Assembly: GCA_031308135.1 (NCBI GenBank)
Contig: JAHLJT010009436.1
Span: 158,158,099 to 158,222,098, forward strand
DNA: 64,000 nt
From: Acheta domesticus
Lineage: Eukaryota > Arthropoda > Insecta > Orthoptera > Gryllidae
Direction: 5' to 3'
In this document: piece by piece, positions 11,440 to 22,789 of the stretch
Layout: the number at the start of each line of letters is the position of its first letter
How positions within the stretch are numbered: the stretch's first letter is position 1
The notes under the pieces: model-generated
Told to the model about the DNA's origin: nothing
Database searches by the model: none
Seen by the model: only the letters and a program-made list of their open reading frames with translations
Program-made: the position numbers and the translations under genes

Positions 11440-11730
11440 TAAAATGTCTTCCCCATCTGCACGAAACGTTTTTCGCGTGAACGGAACGGCGATGTGTCCG
11501 ACCCCGCTTCGCCTCCCGCGCCGTCGTGTCGCGCCGCGTCGCTTGGCCGCGCCCTCTCTGCGACGACGCCCTGTCAGCTGCCGCTCCTTCCGCCCCGCCC
11601 CGCCACGCCCCGCCGCGCCGCGCCGCGCCGGCCCAAATCCGCTTACAAGCCGACACGCTCCATTCCCTGTCCGAGCCCCGTGCACCTCGTCGGATCGCAT
11701 TCGAGTGCGCATGCGCCGACTTCACACGCT
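11440..11730. promoter_or_regulatory. CpG island 4 with GC-box array and NRF1-type site
   Basis: GC-box pentamers (CCGCC, CGCGC) at 11591-11631 and the palindrome TGCGCATGCGCC at 11706-11717, about 75 bp apart. The open frames of 107-118 codons on both strands are arginine/proline-rich by composition. It repeats the motif pair of island 3 in the opposite order. Confidence 0.5.
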
Positions 11731-11923
11731 AATCTTAATTTCTCTCTCCCTTTTTTATCTAGATTTTGTACCGCGTCTCCAGTGAATCTCAGGGCGCTGA
11801 GGTCCAGACAGATTTTCTCCAAATCACACTTTCTGGGTTCTTATAGCTAATCAAAATGGGGAGTGACTTCTAGACATCTCCGTTATTATAGCACCGATTA
11901 TTATTCGGTTAATGGATTATTAT

Positions 11924-11940
11924 TATTATTTGACTTTTGC
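11924..11940. repeat. (ATT)n tract at 3' edge of LINE fragment
   Basis: About five ATT units directly beyond the 3' end of the minus-strand R4/Dong-like fragment; matches the tract at 12676-12705 on its other side. Confidence 0.7.
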
Positions 11941-11941
11941 A

Positions 11942-12675
11942 CTTCTCCCACGCGGAGGGGAAACATTCACCTGCCACTAGTGTTGCTGTGGCTAGGCTCA
12001 CTCGCACGGCTCCGATGAGCAAGTATCGAGCGAGATCTGTGTTTTTTCTCTCAGGTCCTTTTATACTACATGTCAGACATATCAGTAATAGTTTTCCTCA
12101 CAATGCGACATGTGTCCAGAATAATAGATTTTTGAATTGCTGCCAGTACATGCTTTATATTTAGTTCCTGTAGCTGTTTAATGAGGGATTTTGTTACTAT
12201 CCCGGTGGTAGAAATTGTCAGGGGACGGATATGCACTTTTTCAACCTTCCAAATCTTCTTGATCTCTTCCGCAAGTTCTCGGTATTTTGATATTTTATTG
12301 TAATATGCTGAGTGGAGATTATGTGCTAATGGAACTGTGATGTCGATGATGGTGACTTCCTTTCTGATTTTATGTAGCACTGTAATATCTGGCCTGTTTG
12401 CAGTGATGGTCTTGTCTGTTCTAATCTCCCTATATCCCAGTACATTTTCGCGGATTCATTTTCCAAGACTGGAGGAGGTTGGTATTGATAGTACGGCACG
12501 CTTTCTACGTTAAGATGTTCATTAACGGCCAGGGCACTGTGAACAATCTTTGCAAAGTTGTTATGTCGTCGTAGGTATTCCGTGCCAGCAAGAATTTTAC
12601 ATGCCCCTGTTATGTGCTCTATTGTTTCGGTTTCCGTTGTGCACAATCTGCATTTGTCGACCAATGTTTCTTTCA
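11942..12675 (-). pseudogene. R4/Dong-like non-LTR retrotransposon, 3' end
   Basis: Minus-strand translation gives the C-terminal end of a non-LTR retrotransposon protein. A CX2CX8HX4C zinc motif (near 12640-12600) is followed by RHNN, then YWD, then NRPD near 12390 and IDI about ten residues on. That PD...D spacing is the restriction-like endonuclease found after the reverse transcriptase in R2/R4/Dong-type elements. A conserved tail follows with SKYRELAEEIKKIW, TTG and L-TCRIVRK. The reading frame changes between YWD and the NRPD segment (around 12435), so it is a pseudogene. It is 5'-truncated and has about 120 bp of 3' UTR. Both ends abut (ATT)n, consistent with insertion in a TAA microsatellite as reported for Dong-like elements. 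Confidence 0.85.

Positions 12676-12705
<30 letters not shown>
12676..12705. repeat. (ATT)n microsatellite
   Basis: About ten ATT units at the truncated 5' edge of the LINE fragment. With 11924-11940 it is the probable split target. Confidence 0.85.
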
Positions 12706-12707
<2 letters not shown>

Positions 12708-13089
12708 AATGATTAGTTTTAACATTCAACTTCAAATTAACATTAATAGAAGATAAAATAGATGAGAAAACCGGAAGAAAAATCGAAATATTTTTGATCT
12801 GCGAAATGACAGAAGCTATAAAAATAAAGGAGGAACCGGATATAACATTTTGGAGAAAATTCAATCAAAATCTTTCGTAAAACAGATTGACTATGACGAA
12901 CAAAAAGAATGTAATTAAGAGGTTGATTATCAAGAACAAACATTCGTACCTAAGGTGAGACATTAACCAACGACCTATCGAACCGATTATATTAGGGCGT
13001 TTCCGACACAGAAAACTCAGCTATATCCGTTGGCTGTTTTGCGTTATTCGGAAGAGAAACCCGGAAAAGTACCCATGTCAATTTGATTG
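12706..13089. other. AT-rich DNA, nothing recognised
   Basis: No repeat or gene recognised. Confidence 0.4.
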
Positions 13090-14475
13090 CGTGACCTTTT
13101 TTCTATTTCTTATTTTTACTTTCCCGTATACGTACGTATACACGGAGTGATATACGTAGTATAGGGAAAGTTATGTAATGCTGCGCGAAAAAATGGCCAA
13201 TTTTCGGCGGAAAAAAATTAATTGCCGGGCCGTGAAAACGAATAAGTGGATAAAACCAGTTGCTAAATTAAGAAAAAATCCCCTAACACGTGGTGTAGCC
13301 AGAAACCCTGTTTTCTAGGTCCTTGATACCGAAAACCCAATTGAAAGTAAAACGTCCGTCCGTCCGTCCGTCTGTGAACACTGCTAGCGCCTAAATCATA
13401 CGTACGATTTCTTCCAAAATGGATATTCCCCGGTCGATTTGATTCTAGTCAAAGCTTTGAGATTTTGAAAAAGATTCTTCAAAATTTGGGGGTACTTATA
13501 TGAAGCCCCCCGGGGATTTTCAAAATTTTCTCAAAAACGGCTCCAAATTTTTTCTTTAAATTTCTTGTATGAATAGAGTAAAATACACTTATTAACATGG
13601 CATAGGTCCGATTTTCACGTACAGCTCTGAATTTTCGAAAATTGTGAAAGTTTGAATTTTTTTCGGCGTCTTTCTCCAACTACAAAATTGAAGATAGAGA
13701 CTTTTTCTTCAAATAGAATTTGTTTTGCATATTGAGTTCTTTAATAAAGGTCATGTAAATGTTTTTCAAAATTTTGGTAGTTTTCGTGCAATATTGCGTG
13801 CAATATGTGCAATTTAAAAAAAATACAAAAAAAAGATTTTCTCAAAAACGGCTCCAAATTTTTTCTTTAAACTTTTGGTAGGGATAGTGGTAAATGTACT
13901 CTATCAGTGACATAAAAGCCATTTTGGTCTATCGGTTGGTGTTTTCAAAAATCACAAAAATGTAAATTTTTTTACTTGTCTGTCACGTCGCTAATATTTA
14001 CATTATCGGTGATTTTTTCACATTATTATATTTACGAGTACATGTGCTTTAAATAATGTCAAGTAAAGTTTCTCGAAATCACTACCGTTTTCTGTGAAAA
14101 GTAGCTCAAAATTTCGCATTTTCAGAAATGCTCAAACGTCATTTTCTCATATATGGCGGCAATTTTTTTCTTGAAACTTTTGTAACGGATAGTGCTAATT
14201 ACACTCTTTAGTATAGCGTAAAGTTTATTTTGAGTTATTTTTTGGTTTTTTCAAAAATTATATAAATGTAATTTTTTTGAAAGATCTTTCACGTCTTTAA
14301 TATGCACATAATTCGCAATTTGTAAAGATTATTATATTTGTGAGCGTAAGTGCTTCAAATAACTTCAAATAAAGTATTTTGAAAACTCAAAAATTTTCTG
14401 TGAAAATGAGCTTCAAATTTCGCATTTTTAGTAGTGCTAAAACGCCATTTTCTCTTAAACGGCACATAATTTTTA
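13090..14475 (+). repeat. Rep-A, longest copy, with internal tandem repeat
   Basis: It begins near a palindrome (CGTATACGTACGTATAC, about 13126-13142) followed by 'gtatagggaaagttatg'. Next come 'cgtccgtccgtccgtc' (about 13350) and 'aacactgctagcgcctaaa', shared with the 28.9 kb copy. From about 13527 a unit starting 'ttttctcaaaaacggctcc' recurs near 13837, 14142 and 14448, a period of 305-311 bp, with increasing divergence. No coding capacity. It resembles a satellite carried inside a dispersed element. Confidence 0.75.
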
Positions 14476-14479
14476 AAAG

Positions 14480-15039
14480 AAAATTGCCATTTACGGCTAG
14501 GGTTTGTCTTCTTTAATATTCTAAAATTAATGTTTCCGTTCTACCAATAGGAAACTGAAAAATTAAGAAAATGACAAAAAAATGTACTTTTGGCAATGAT
14601 AGATGGTAGCTGGCAAGAAAGAGTTTGTGGCAAATCCGAATAGCTAGCGAAGACCCAAGAAAATAGAAAACTAATACGGGAAAGTCTGTGCCATTCTGTG
14701 GCACCACTAGTTTACTTCTGCTTCTTTGTTAGTATTCGCTTCTGCATTTTTCCGTTTCTGTTCGCGCGGCTTTGCAACTCTCTTCAGTTCGATCGCGCAT
14801 AGAATTGCTGCTTTCTTCTTAATTCCATTCGAATTGTTCTTCTGTCCTCTCGCAAGAGGCGCATTGTACCCCGTTTTGCTTGAAGCAGATTGCTTCTTAG
14901 GTCTCTCCTCCCGCGCCAATACCTCGCACTCGGCCGCCTCAGCTCCCTTTTTCTTACCCTGTCATTTGCACTGTTTACCTATCCTTTTCGCCGCCACCAT
15001 CTATGATCCCAAGTCAGTTTGTCATTGCTTGCAGATTCC
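14480..15039. other. Mixed DNA, nothing firm
   Basis: AT-rich to 14700, then moderately pyrimidine-rich. The first part of a 209-codon plus frame (from 14726) lies here but has no recognised motif and runs into the low-complexity tract. Confidence 0.35.
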
Positions 15040-15500
15040 ATCCTCTTCCTGCACCTGTACTCTACCTTTCCCCTCGTATCCTTTCTTTCCTTGCCTTCCT
15101 TTCCTTTTCTCTTATCTTTCCTTCCCTGTCCTTCCTTTCTCATCTCGTTCCTTCCAACTTCCCTTCCCTTTCCTCCCTTTCCTCTCTTTCCTTCTTTATG
15201 TCCCTTACCTTCTTTTCTCTTTCTTTTCATGTCTTCCTTTCCTTCTCTTCCCTTGCATTCATTCCATTCCCTTCCCTTTCCTTCCTTTCCTACTTTATGT
15301 CCCTTTCCTTCTTTTCTCTTTCTTTTCGTGCCTTCCTTTCCTTCCCTTCCCTTGACTTCATTCCATTCCCTTGCCTTTCCTTCCTTTCCTCTCTTTTCTA
15401 CTTTGTGTCCTTTTCCTTCTTTTCTCTTTCTTTTTATGCCTTCCTCCCCTCCCTTCCCTTCCCTTCATTCCATTCCGTTCCCTTCCCGTCCCCGATGTCT
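15040..15500. repeat. Polypyrimidine tract with 100-bp tandem units
   Basis: Almost pure C/T on the plus strand for more than 400 bp, built of CCTT/CCCTT words. A larger unit recurs: 'ctttatgtccctt' at 15194, 15293 and, as CTTTGTGTCC, at 15401 (spacings 99 and 108 bp). Long serine/phenylalanine/proline frames here are artefacts of composition. Mirror-like polypyrimidine DNA can form triplex structures. Confidence 0.8.
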
Positions 15501-15660
15501 TTCCAGCGATTTCGCCGTTCCTCCTCTCCGCAGGAGAGTCACTCCCCCCTCGCTCCCTTCCCTCGGTGCGGCCCGTGCGCGTTCGCAGCTGCGCTGGCTC
15601 GCGGCTGGCGGGGGCGGGGCAAGCGCCGCTTCACCACTCTGCTCCCACGGACAGGCTGCT
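15501..15660. promoter_or_regulatory. GC-rich patch
   Basis: Short CpG-rich stretch with GGGGGCGGGGC near 15610; composition only. Confidence 0.35.
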
Positions 15661-15714
15661 TCATTCAGTGGTAGACGTTTTCAGGCTCTTCAACCGCTAT
15701 GGTCATTAGCGTAG

Positions 15715-16085
15715 GTCCTGTTAGAGTAGGGAATGTTTGTTAGGCCTGGAGGTGGGTGCGTTCTACTTCGCTGGATGATGCGATCGGCCGCCGACCTATT
15801 CGTCGGTTTGCAGGGGGATCCCCATTCTTCGATTTTTCCCAGCGTGGCACCGTTCCTATCGGGACGAGCCTCAAGGTTCCGACATGTATGCTAGTAGTTA
15901 ACGTTCGTGTATGAGAGCGTGTGTGAGTGGATGTAAAGAAGGGGAGAGGATAGGTGAAGGAAGTGCAAAGCTCCGGGATTCGCTTGGTATCCAACGGGGA
16001 AACCCGCAAAAGTAGCGATCACAGCAGCCGGCCGATAGAATTCTCCCCAGACAGCGAATGAATTCGTCACAGCTATCTAGTTAGT
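15715..16085 (-). repeat. SINE-A, minus, degenerate and 5'-truncated
   Basis: Reverse complement of SINE-A body: 'ggcaccg..cctatcgggac', an AGGATAGG-type purine tract, 'gccggccgatagaattctcc', 'agctatctagttag'. The tRNA head is not clear. Confidence 0.65.
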
Positions 16086-16089
16086 CTTG

Positions 16090-16545
16090 AAAATCAATCG
16101 CAGTAGGTACTCACAGTCTAGGACCTCTAAGTCAGAGTCATTGAAGAGTCAGCGGCACTGCTGGTTCTGCCTCAACTCTGCCGGTGCCCGGACGAGCGGC
16201 AAGCCAATCGGTTCACACATAGTTTCATGCCGAGGAGATTTTACTCGACCCAAATGCTCCTGGCGTTTAGCTCTGCCCCACCTTCTTTGGGTTGCACTGA
16301 TGTACCGTTAAATGCCCTGTTCTCTAGTGGGATACTCCGGACGGCAATGCTCCTCCGAATCCTCTCTTCACTCGAACTGAAGCTTACGACAAATTGTGCA
16401 TTGGGAAAAAGTAGTTTCAGTTGTTTTAACCCCGCTGCACTGTTGGGATGTACCACACGGCTGTAGTACTCGGGTCTCCCTGGTGACCTGGAAAGTTGCT
16501 CTGCATACAAGCGTTGGTTAAAAGAGCTAGTTGGATCTGTGTTTA
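16090..16545 (-). other. Unrecognised segment with 89-codon minus frame
   Basis: Mid-GC sequence distinct from its AT-rich flank. The minus frame 16510-16241 (89 codons) has ordinary amino-acid composition (e.g. LKQLKLLFPNAQFVVSF), unlike the low-complexity frames elsewhere. I do not recognise it; it could be a decayed transposon piece or an exon fragment. Confidence 0.25.
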
Positions 16546-17879
16546 CTTATAAAATTGAATGGTATTATACAATAATATATGCGGTTAATATTAACTGAAA
16601 TTGTTCAATTAATAGTACTTTAATAATTTGTAAGATATGCAAAAATAAATTGTTGCTTATTTACAAATATGTTTCACCGCAAATACAGCGGTGTACAACA
16701 TAAAATATACATTTTATTTCCGTAATCTCCAGGAGGAAAATCACAAATATTACATATCACCAGCAAATCCTGAAGAATTTGTGCGAAATTTCCATTTTCT
16801 CACCATTGTATTTCGTGTGATACTTCTGAAATGCCCTGTACTCTAGTGAGGAGACTTTCCCAGGTCAACCAAAGTCATTTTCAGATACAGTATCCGGGCT
16901 GGTAGGCCGTGGTCCAGTTGGCGTCTGAGGGCAAACTGCGTCTGGCGGTCCAGTCAGCATTTATTGAAGCTCAAAACGCGAAATCTTATATCTGAAAATG
17001 CCGATCATATTGTAAAGCAGAATGAACTTGGTATTATTAATTTTTCTCTCGCAAACAAATGTAATGGTAAGCTGATGGGGCTATCAGCAGGCTCCTTGCA
17101 TTTTATTGAAATGTAAAATAATTTGTATTTTTTGTCAGAATCACTTATTTTCTTTTAGGAAACGCTCTGAACTTTTATAAGTGAAAATACTTTGCAGCAA
17201 AGAAAACGACGAAAAAGGAAATTCTTGAACTTTTCTATTGCTTATTTTAGTATACGTTTTGAGTTATTTTTTCCATAGTTTCTAAAATTTTCATTTTTTT
17301 TCTAGAACTATTACAAATTCGATGACCTACAGTAATAATCGTATGAAAAATTTTCGTTTGAGCAAATTACGTAATATAATAGACAGAACTCTTATACCCT
17401 GATTTAATTATTTCTTCTCTCCAAGAAGCAGGAGTGAGCTTTCTTTTATAAATTCAAAACATCAAATTCTACTGCCATATTTCCAATTCTCAAACAATAC
17501 TTATTGGTTTAGTTGATTTTTGGGAATCGGAGACGGAGACTCAAACAATACGAATGTAACAATTACTTCTTTTTACAAATATACAAACGAATCTTACATT
17601 TAAAGATATTTAGATAACAAAGTCCCGGTGTGTCAGAATGCTGAAAAGTCAGGCAATCCTGTATGGGAAGATAATGATGTACTTTGACGGTTCATTTCAA
17701 GGTACAATAATTTGATCTTTAATAATTGGATTACAAGAGCTAAGGATTTCAGCAAAAGACATGATCTACTTGTGCTCCGTGAAATTTTCTAAACGCGTTA
17801 TCTTTTAAATACAAATAGAACAACGAAATTGCTTCCAAACTGTAAACCACCCTTTCTGACTGAGAAGAGGAAAAAGAAC
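16546..17879. other. AT-rich DNA, nothing recognised
   Basis: No gene, RNA or repeat recognised. A slightly GC-richer patch at 16840-16980 carries repeated GGTCCAGT words (near 16911 and 16949). Confidence 0.45.
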
Positions 17880-18130
17880 GAAACATAAGAGAGGTAGGTT
17901 TAGATTTCTTGCCCGACCTTAAGCCCGGCGAGCACGGTGCATCATGTGTTGGGCCTTCGCAGGCTGCAGCTACCCAAGAATGCAAATATCGTGTGGAGGC
18001 CCAGCGCGCGGCCTTCCAGGCAAAGAAAGGGGAACCCGGGAAACGATAGAAGGCGGGAGGGGGGCCGGCTGGAAATCAAAGGGGGCGAGCGGTGACAAGA
18101 GCTCGGCCCGCTCGGGAACTGCCAACATTT
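17880..18130. promoter_or_regulatory. CpG/GC-rich patch with TCF-like site
   Basis: GC-rich stretch with AAATCAAAGGG near 18075, which fits the TCF/Pangolin core ATCAAAG. The same word occurs in the next island near 18990. Function is inference. Confidence 0.35.
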
Positions 18131-18859
18131 TGGGTGTTAGTTTTCTTTTCCTTTCATTCTTTTTCTTCCTTCTTTTTATCCTTTATTTCTTCTCCTTAAT
18201 ATTATTATTCTTTCCTCAATTATTTTTCTTCTTATTTATGTGCTTTTCTCCTTCGTGTAGTATAAAATAGTTCAATCTTTGACATTCACTGCCCAGAATA
18301 TCCATTTCATCTGCCTCTTTATGTAACGTAAACATAGAAACGAACAGCATCTGAACGTAAAGAAAGAAAAAATTCCGATGTATGATCACCGTGGGTATAT
18401 CTACTTATAAATACTCATGCAAATGGTATTTCCATGTCATTCTAGACTAATTTTTAACGGTTTCTGTCAATTACATTTTTTATTAAACTTTCTATAATAT
18501 TAAGTAACTCCCGGATATCACAACTAATCATTTGTGAGATTCAATTGAAATAGGATACATGACTTTCATTTAAAATTATTGCTCGTTGATTTGTCTCGTA
18601 AATATTGAAAACGAAGATTTATTGTAACGCAGTGACCCTCATGTTTGTGTTGCGAGTAATTTGATTCGGTTGTTGAAATGTCTGTGGTGAACATGGGGCG
18701 TTTGACATTGACTGTGTTCTGTAAGGCGTCTAATCCTAGTGTGAGGTGTGTGCAATTGTTGCTGTTACTTCGTATTTGCGCCTGCAGTGGTCCGTTGTGT
18801 GTTTGTGTTTTTGACTGTTGGAAGCAATTGTTGTTGATTGGGGGGATTGTTTTTTGCAT
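18131..18859. other. T-rich tract and GT-rich DNA
   Basis: 18140-18260 is T-rich polypyrimidine; 18600-18860 is G/T-rich. No gene recognised. Confidence 0.4.
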
Positions 18860-19146
18860 TTGAGGTTCGTGGTGATGGTTGGTGTAGGCAGCCGGTGCGG
18901 GGCACGCAGGGCGAGCGTCAGGGGGCGTGATTGCCGTTCAATGGAGTGGCGGCGCGGAAAGGACAAGGGCGGCGCGCGGCGCGGATCGCAAATCAAAGGG
19001 CGCGCGATGGGCGGGCACGAGCGCGTCTCCAGGGCGGGCGGCGCGGCGACGCTCGATATCCGCGCCCGCACCGCCCACACCGCCCTTCCCGTCTGCAGCT
19101 ACCCCAGCCAGCCACCCACTGCCCCTCTCTATCGCAACACCCCCCT
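18860..19146. promoter_or_regulatory. CpG-rich island 5
   Basis: CpG-dense sequence leading into the minisatellite. Includes a second AAATCAAAGGG word near 18990. The 299-codon plus frame (18818-19717) spans it only because the 14-bp array lacks stops. Confidence 0.45.
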
Positions 19147-19538
19147 AGTCCCAAGCCCCTCGTCCCAAGCCCCTCGCCCCAAGCCCCTCGTCCCAAGCCC
19201 CTCGTCCAACGCCCCTAGTCCAACGCCCCTCGTCCAACGCCCCTCGTCCAACGCCCCTCGTCCAACGCCCCTCGTCCAACGCCCCTCGTCCAACGCCCCT
19301 CGTCCAACGCCCCTCGTCCAACGCCCCTCGTCCAACGCCCCTCGTCCAACGCCCCTCGTCCAACGCCCCTCGTCCAACGCCCCTCGTCCAACGCCCCTCG
19401 TCCAACGCCCCTCGTCCAACGCCCCTCGTCCAACGCCCCTCGTCCAACGCCCCTCGTCCAACGCCCCTCGTCCAACGCCCCTCGTCCAACGCCCCTCGTC
19501 CAACGCCCCTCGTCCAACGCCCCTCGTCCAACGCCCCT
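19147..19538. repeat. 14-bp minisatellite, 28 units
   Basis: Perfectly phased 14-bp units. The first four (19147-19202) are of the AGTCCCAAGCCCCT type. The next 24 (19203-19538) are CGTCCAACGCCCCT with almost no variation. Because 14 is not a multiple of 3, each reading frame cycles through the same 14-residue word and stays open, producing spurious ORFs on both strands. Near-identity suggests recent expansion. Confidence 0.95.
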
Positions 19539-19539
19539 C

Positions 19540-20010
19540 ATCCTACGCGCTTCGTTCCCATCCCTCGACATTCGCCCTTCACCCTTCATCCCAAGCCCTT
19601 CGTTCCTCGCCTCACGCCCCTCATCCAATACCCCTCATCCCACGCCCCACACCACCTCTTTTAAAGCCCCTCGTCTTAAGCTCCTCCCCCCCAAGCCCCT
19701 CGCCCCCGCGCTCCTAGCCACATGCACCCACTTCCACACCCTGGTGCTATGAGCGGCGTTACATGTCCCTCGACTCACACCCCTCAACACACGTCCCTCA
19801 CCCCAAGTCCCTTGTCCCTCGCCTCAACATCCCCCGCTCCTCCTCCAACGCCCCTCGTCCCAAACCCTTCTCGTCACAGCCCCTCACAGCACGCCTCCGC
19901 CCTTTGCCTCACACCCCTCTCCTCCCGCCCCAGCCGCCTTGGCCCTTTGCTCTCTCGCGCGTTGACGGGTTGGGCGTTCGATTTGTGTTCGCCGCGAGAG
20001 GGAAATGTTG
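19540..20010. repeat. Degenerate C-rich continuation of the 14-bp array
   Basis: Words such as CTCATCCAATACCC and CTCATCCCACGCCC recur at roughly 14-bp steps to about 19710, then looser CCCCTC-type words to about 19930. Likely an older, decayed part of the same minisatellite. Confidence 0.6.
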
Positions 20011-22154
20011 AATGATCCTTTGAGAGTGACAGGTGTGGATTCGCGCTGTTCTGTTGCCTGTCAGAGAGGCGCGTGTGTGGCGTTTCGCTTTCGATTCTCT
20101 TCGTCTTCGTGTCCAATTGCACATTGGTTACTGCAGGCCGTTTAAAAACGGATGGTAGTCGGAGTGATTTCCCTCTATAACTTATAATTCTAATACCAGT
20201 TTTATTTTAGAAACGCATCTTGAAGTAACAATTTTGTCTTCATTCCTAGTTATTATTTTCGTTTTGAATATAAGACTGAAGTAAATGTATGTGTAATGCA
20301 ACGTGAATAATATGTTTATGTGAACATGAATAACTCGTTTTAATGATTTGATTTTCAGACATGAAAATATTCTACCGCATCTTAGATATCTTTATAAGAG
20401 AATACTATTGAGGGACTTGCGTTACAACTAACCAAAATTGCAATACTTGGTGCTGTGAACAGAAGTGACTATTACGACGTGCGTGCGTTCTCTTGATTCT
20501 TGATCTTTTGCATAATTAGATGCGCCTCTGTTTTCATTATGCGCTTGTGGAGTCTCAGCAGAGAAATGCGATGAATTAGTGAAATGGAGTGTGCAACATT
20601 TCGAGGGCAATTGCCATAATCTTCCATCGTTCATACTCTTGCTGTAGGAAAGATCTTTACAAACTAATTTACCCCTTAGAGTTTGCTTTAAAATAAGCTA
20701 ACGATGTAAGAGGTAACTTGCTTCCCAAACCCATGTCGTATGACAATATTGACTCACATTACCTGAAAAGGGATGTAATCGTGGATTCTGATCCGGCAAA
20801 TATTTGTACCTAATACACAACATCGAATTTAATGAAAAAAACAACTGAATTCCCTAACCTTTTCCAATTCAAAACTGATTGAAAATTTTATTTTTAGTAA
20901 CCTAATGTAATTACAACTCACACTATATAGATGGAAACATTGTTAATTACAATATATTTGAATATACAACTATCTTTTTTAATTGATAACATAAATTTGT
21001 TTCATATTATCATTTTGAACAGAGAAGATAAGAAATAGAGATAAATGGAAATTTGTGAATAGATATAAGGAAAATTAATAGTGTAAGGAAGGAAAAGATT
21101 TAAGAGGTAAATTGCAAGCAAAGTAAAGCCCAGAAAAGTCACAAAAGTCAACAAAAAAATAGAAGAGAGAAACAATCAAACATGCGGTAAAAGTTCAGGA
21201 AAAAAACAGGAAGGAAAAATGGAAGGACAGAGACTTTAGAATGGCTGAAAGAAGGAAGATAACCAACATGCCTGCAATTAAAAATAAATAAGGATAGAAG
21301 GTAGAAAAGGCTAATTAAAGACAGGTTGATTTCGTATCTAAAGCTATTTCATTAAATCCCCTGAAAATTCATTAAAATTTTTCATTAATATTAACGGACA
21401 GTAAATGATAATGACAATGATTACGATGAATATAAAACTAGATGTAGAAACGATTGGAGCTCATGAACGCTTCATCCTAAATTCGTAAGCGACGGCATCA
21501 TCTTTGATGCCGGGCACCCGAAAGGAAAAAGAGAATGCTCTTACATAGCAGAATTTGCGGGAGACGCTTTATCTGTGGCATGTGCAGACAGAAGAACGGA
21601 AAAGCGAATGAAATATTGGTGTCACATTTAGAAAAAGTTAGCGGAAAACGAAAAGGACGAAAAACGCCAAGAAACGGAGAGCAAGCTAACGAACAATGGA
21701 AGAGAAAACGAAAATTTAGAGAGTTGCATTGTAAACAATGTGAAAACTCGAAAACTCAAGTTAAGAGAGTAAAAACAACGACTATTTGAATTGATTTTGA
21801 ATTATTTGATTTACTTAGTCAAAGAACAGTAAAAACTGTATGTGACGTATAGGGAAGATCATATACAAGGAGACTGTGGAATGGAGGAGAAAGGAATAAG
21901 AAAAGTATTTTCTTATGCTATATCTTATTATTAATAATTGTAATTATGCATATATGGTCATCTATATATTTTTAGACAGTCGAATTTTTCGGAATAAATT
22001 ATATATTTATATAATTATATTAAGAAGAAAAATAGTAAAGAAAAAGAGAACGTGTAGTTCAGGAGATGAGAAAAAAAGAAAGGAAACAGAAGAAATTGTC
22101 GCAAGGATGATTTCGTGGGCGTTAGATGTCAGTATTAGTTCCATGGTTAGGTCT
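20011..22154. other. AT-rich DNA with purine-rich segment
   Basis: No gene or known repeat recognised. 21020-21300 is A/G-rich on plus. An 84-codon lysine-rich frame at 21535-21789 has CxxC-like pairs (CGRRFICGMCRQ..., CKQC) but no family match; I treat it as chance. Confidence 0.4.
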
Positions 22155-22630
22155 TAATGAGTCTGACCGGCTTGGGTGGTGGGTGTAGTGGCAGGATCTT
22201 CGATATTAGCTGCACAGAGCTGCGTCAAATTCATATCGCTTCCTGGAGAAAGATTCTAGGAACCGGCTGCTCTGAACTGTAGTTTCTCCGATCAACACCA
22301 GGCGAATGCCGGAGCAGTACCTTTACAAACGGGCCATGGACCACTCAATTCTTTCCTTCCCTTTTCTTGTCATCTTACACACTTACATGCACTACACTAC
22401 CACCATTGTAGGGAGGCCAGTCAAGAGCTTGGAGCTTGTTCCGGTTGGGGCGGTGCCCAGCTGGTGGGAGACACCTGTTTGGGGAAAACCTTGCAAGCTG
22501 ACGGTAAGTCGGCGCCGGATCTCACCATCCAGCGGAGTAGATCACCGCCACCTCACGCGATAATAACTTACACCACACTTACGGGACTAATGACCTCAGC
22601 AGTTGACGCGTCCAGAAACACTCATCAAGC
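22155..22630 (+). repeat. SINE-A, plus, head decayed
   Basis: Body matches the 6.8 kb copy: 'gccggctgctctgaactgtag', 'caggcgaatgccggagcagtac', 'cttacacac', 'gttggggcggtgccc', 'acttacgggactaatgacctc'. The tRNA-like head is reduced to traces (GTCTGACCGG). Confidence 0.8.
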
Positions 22631-22742
22631 CATCCTAGTGGGTGTGGAGGATAAAGGCAATGCCTGGAAGCCTTCGATTCTCATCTTTGCCCCGCTGTCG
22701 CTTGCAGCGTTCCATGCAACAGATTTTCTTTACTGAATAAAC

Positions 22743-22773
<31 letters not shown>
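22743..22773. repeat. (AAT)n microsatellite
   Basis: Ten AAT units. The 110 bp before it (22630-22742) are non-SINE and end in 'ctgaataaac', which could be a LINE 3' end abutting its TAA target, but no coding motif supports that. Confidence 0.85.
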
Positions 22774-22789
22774 TTAAAAAAATCCTGAT

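Noticed and set aside
15003..15714. Plus-strand ORFs of 209-231 codons rich in Ser, Phe, Pro
   Set aside because: They arise from the polypyrimidine tract, where stop codons are nearly impossible on that strand.
18818..19717. 299-codon plus-strand ORF and overlapping minus-strand ORFs of 124-137 codons
   Set aside because: They are generated by the 14-bp minisatellite, which has no stop in any phase; no domain and no normal sequence outside the array.
21535..21789. Zinc-finger-like protein from CxxC pairs in an 84-codon frame
   Set aside because: The cysteine spacing fits no known finger, and the lysine-rich remainder follows from purine-rich DNA.
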